Assembly (NCBI GenBank): GCA_041738795.1
Contig: JBGSPB010000014.1
Coordinates: forward strand, 663,361-727,360
Length of the DNA: 64,000 nt
Direction of reading: 5' to 3'
Origin: JJ008 sp041738795
GTDB taxonomy: Bacteria; Bacteroidota; Bacteroidia; Chitinophagales; Chitinophagaceae
A program made the position numbers and the translations under genes. Position 1 is the first letter of the stretch. Each line of letters opens with the position of its first letter. The notes under the pieces were generated by a model, which ran no database searches, was not told where the DNA came from, and was given only the letters and a program-made list of their open reading frames with translations. Positions 61,983 through 64,000 of this stretch are shown here, piece by piece.

Positions 61983-63209
61983 TTATTGTGCAGCTACAGC
62001 AGTTATTTTTTCTGTAACTACTTTTCCCGGGTATACTTCCAATGCTTTCTCCAGGCAATCCATTGCTGCATTGATTGCATCGAGGTTTAATACATATGCT
62101 AACCGGACTTCATTCTTACCCAATCCGGCAGTACCATAAAAGCCGGTAGCAGGTGCCAGCATCACGGTCTGGTTGTTATAAGAGAATTCTTCCAGCATCC
62201 ACTGACAAAATTTATCACTATCGTCAATAGGGAGTTGGGCTATGGCGTAAAAAGCACCGCCGGGATTAGGGCAAAAAACTCCCTGCATTGCATTAAGGCG
62301 TTGAACTAATAAATTTCTCCTAAGCAGGTATTCTGCTTTGGGGGCATCAAAATAACTATCAGGAAGATCAACGGCGGCTTCACCCATTATTTGTGCCAGG
62401 CCCGGCGGACTTAGCCTTGCCTGTGCAAACTTCATCGCCGTATCGTAGACGGCTTTATTTTTTGTAACAAATGCACCTAACCTGGCACCACAAGCACTAT
62501 ATCTTTTAGAAATGGTATCCATCAACACCACATGCTGGTCCAACCCCTGGAGATGCATGGAACTAATATACTCCCCATCATAGCAAAACTCACGGTATGC
62601 CTCATCGCTGAAGAGGTACAAATTATATTTGATACATATTTCTTTTAGTGCTTCCATCTCATCCCTGCTGTATAGATAGCCAGTCGGATTATTCGGACTG
62701 CAGATGATGATGGCTTTTGTTTTAGCAGTTATCACTTTTTCAAAATCATGAATGGGGGGCAGGGCAAAACCCGTTTCAATGCGGGACGTAATTGGTACCA
62801 CATTTACCCCGGCAGCACAGGCAAAACCATTATAGTTGGCATAGAAAGGTTCAGGAATGATCACTTCATCGCCTGGATTGAGGCAGGTAAAGAAACCAAA
62901 CATGATAGCCTCGCTGCCACCAGTGGTTATCAGTATCTGGTCATGACTTACATCAATGCCCACTTTCTTATAATATTGCACCAGTTTACGACGGTAGCTT
63001 TCATTACCTGCACTGTGACTATACTCCAGTGTTTTGATTTCGGCATTTCGAACAGCATCCAGTATAGCTGGTGGCGTTTCAATGTCAGGTTGTCCTATGT
63101 TAAGGTGATATACTTTTATTCCTTTCTTCTTGGCTGCCTCAGCATAAGGCACCAGTTTCCGAATCGGAGAGGGGGGCATCTGGTTACCCCGTTGGGAGAT
63201 TGTTAGCAT
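61983..63209 (-). CDS. PLP-dependent aminotransferase (class I/II)
   Basis: A 408-residue fold-type I aminotransferase. Motifs: LNIGQPDIETPP, the ring-stacking region LITTGGSEAIMFG, SPNNPTGYLYS, SDEAYREF, the PLP Lys in DTISKRYSACGARLGAF, and a terminal NEVRLAYVLN. The start MLTISQRGNQMPPSPIRKL is the family start. It is related to aspartate and aromatic aminotransferases; the exact substrate is unclear. A perfect -7 promoter element lies only 4 bases before the ATG. Confidence 0.93.
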   Translation of the reverse strand: MLTISQRGNQMPPSPIRKLVPYAEAAKKKGIKVYHLNIGQPDIETPPAILDAVRNAEIKTLEYSHSAGNESYRRKLVQYYKKVGIDVSHDQILITTGGSEAIMFGFFTCLNPGDEVIIPEPFYANYNGFACAAGVNVVPITSRIETGFALPPIHDFEKVITAKTKAIIICSPNNPTGYLYSRDEMEALKEICIKYNLYLFSDEAYREFCYDGEYISSMHLQGLDQHVVLMDTISKRYSACGARLGAFVTKNKAVYDTAMKFAQARLSPPGLAQIMGEAAVDLPDSYFDAPKAEYLLRRNLLVQRLNAMQGVFCPNPGGAFYAIAQLPIDDSDKFCQWMLEEFSYNNQTVMLAPATGFYGTAGLGKNEVRLAYVLNLDAINAAMDCLEKALEVYPGKVVTEKITAVAAQ

Positions 63210-63525
63210 AGTACAAAGGTAAGAACTGATGATGGAATAATGTATGAAGCTTCGGGAATCAGGAACTTCTGCGGGGCTTTTTTTTAATTATAATTCAACA
63301 ATTATACCATGTGAACCTTCATTTCATCAATATGTCAAAATAAAATGATAGTAAGTATGACTGGTATATAAATAAGATGCAGTTTTTAAGTACATCTCTA
63401 ACAAAAGCTTATAAATAAAAATCTTTGCCGAAAATTATTTACAGACAATGGCCTTTATTGAAGTTATTTTTCTTCTTTGTTCTGCTTGTAATTTTTTTTC
63501 TTTTTTTGGGTGAAAATCATTTTAC
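63210..63525. other. Intergenic region between the aminotransferase and the LCCL gene
   Basis: No gene in 316 bp, apart from the aminotransferase promoter next to its start. AT-rich with several T-runs. No terminator hairpin for the LCCL gene was recognised. Confidence 0.4.
63214..63221 (-). promoter_or_regulatory. -7 promoter element of the aminotransferase
   Basis: The minus strand reads TACCTTTG, a perfect TAnnTTTG, followed by TACT and the ATG at 63209. The transcript would start at or next to the A of ATG. Confidence 0.6.
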
Positions 63526-64000
63526 TTATTTTATAAAAATAAAACTACCGCCGAATGCTCCCCAGTCTTTACTGGTAACCCCGTTCCGAATACTTCCTTT
63601 ATACGATGCTTGTCCGGAACGTATCTCAATACTGACTGTGCCGCCATTTTGTGCTGTGATTAATCCTGCATGAACAGCAGCACTGGCAATGGAACAATCA
63701 TAAGTGTAAGTATCAGTACCCCAAACCCGGCTGGAGATAGTACCACCGGCCGGGAAATAAAATGTGTACCGCTGACCTATATTATTAGCATACTCATTAG
63801 CTTGTGTGGCCCAGGTTCCCTGGATAGCAGTTGGAGTGAGTACGGGTTGGCCTTCATTTCCATCAACAAAAACAAAACTGCCGCCGAAAGCTCCCCAGTC
63901 TTTACTGGTAACCCCGTTCCGGAGACTTCCTTTATACGATGCTTGTCCGGAACGTATCTCAATAGTGACTGTGCCGCCATTTTGTGCTGTGATTAATCCT
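63526..64000 (-). CDS. C-terminal part of a protein with tandem LCCL domains (5' end outside window)
   Basis: The minus-strand frame is open from the window edge to a TAA at 63526-63528, giving 158 residues; no start lies in the window. One complete LCCL domain is seen (RVWGTDTYTYDCSIASAAV, HAGLITAQNGGTVSIEIRSG, YKGSIRNGVTSKDWGAFGG) and the second half of another before it. Between them lies PTAIQGTWATQANEYANNIG. The spacing is exactly 333 bp (111 residues). LCCL domains occur in secreted and surface proteins and are thought to bind ligands. No T9SS sorting domain is present at this C-terminus. The opposite-strand frames here are shadows. Confidence 0.88.
   Translation of the reverse strand, partial: GLITAQNGGTVTIEIRSGQASYKGSLRNGVTSKDWGAFGGSFVFVDGNEGQPVLTPTAIQGTWATQANEYANNIGQRYTFYFPAGGTISSRVWGTDTYTYDCSIASAAVHAGLITAQNGGTVSIEIRSGQASYKGSIRNGVTSKDWGAFGGSFIFIK
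63541..63667. repeat. Direct repeat, first copy (LCCL unit)
   Basis: Matches 63874-64000 with about 5 differences in 127 bases; offset 333 bp. It codes the second half of an LCCL domain on the minus strand. Confidence 0.9.
63874..64000. repeat. Direct repeat, second copy (LCCL unit), running off the window
   Basis: The second copy of the 333-bp-period repeat; it probably continues beyond the window end. Confidence 0.9.

Noticed and set aside
63425..63996. Two overlapping plus-strand ORFs (82 and 108 residues)
   Set aside because: They are antisense to the tandem LCCL repeats; the minus frame has clear domain homology and repeat structure, while the plus frames show none.
1..64000. CRISPR arrays, phage genes, transposases
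   Set aside because: No spacer-type repeat array, integrase, transposase or phage structural gene was found on either strand.

Overview
The window is a chromosomal segment of a member of the Bacteroidota, most likely a Chitinophagaceae-type bacterium. Evidence: a SusC/SusD/DUF1735 gene set, a second TonB-dependent receptor with an N-terminal carboxypeptidase-like domain, DUF4476 and DUF3467 proteins, a fused E1 alpha/beta 2-oxo acid dehydrogenase, and many promoters with the Bacteroidetes -7 element TAnnTTTG instead of TATAAT. The family-level guess rests on gene content only. Most of the window is ordinary core genome; no phage, transposase, integrase or CRISPR array was seen.

Layout. 1-3768: end of a SusC porin, its SusD lipoprotein and a DUF1735 lipoprotein, closed by a strong terminator. 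3882-5794: two tandem paralogous secreted proteins of unknown function plus a DUF3467 protein. 5909-10105: radC (minus), a small membrane ORF, the conserved prs-rplY-pth block and an FAH-family enzyme. 10248-14140: fused E1 dehydrogenase converging on aspS, with overlapping stop codons. 14206-22449 (minus): membrane protein, FAD oxidoreductase, histidine phosphatase and a 2035-residue alpha-2-macroglobulin. 22769-23479: DUF4476 protein. 23577-34216 (all minus): sucD, an MlaE/MlaF pair, the malic enzyme-phosphotransacetylase fusion, an M20 amidohydrolase, a SPOR protein, and a deoC / small membrane protein / aldehyde dehydrogenase / truncated aldehyde dehydrogenase cluster. 34417-38942: two secreted amidohydrolase-fold proteins. 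38995-43285 (minus): a voltage-gated-type potassium channel and secA. 43543-51956: lipoprotein, an isolated atpG, scpB, lysA, a secreted beta-rich protein (minus), a membrane-anchored papain-type protease, a DUF4442 protein and a beta-CASP metallo-beta-lactamase. 52077: tRNA with CAT anticodon. 52532-58939: lipoprotein amidohydrolase, YdjC-type deacetylase (minus), a complete MlaE-MlaF-MlaD operon and an acetyltransferase. 58958-64000 (minus): TonB-dependent receptor, aminotransferase and the 3' end of a gene with tandem LCCL domains. That last gene has no start codon in the window and is easy to miss.

Pathways. Central carbon enzymes (E1 dehydrogenase, SucD, malic enzyme, DeoC with aldehyde dehydrogenases), housekeeping (Prs, L25, Pth, AspS, SecA, ScpB, LysA, AtpG) and envelope functions (SusCD, TonB receptor, two Mla-type lipid transporters, A2M protease trap) dominate. 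The points most worth checking are the deoC-linked split aldehyde dehydrogenase pair resembling a two-part ALDH16; amidohydrolase-fold domains that lost their HxH metal site beside one that kept it; a heptanucleotide tandem repeat inside the A2M gene; the recently duplicated LCCL repeats; and the repeated arrangement in which a terminator runs directly into the next promoter, often only a few bases from a start codon, implying leaderless mRNAs.
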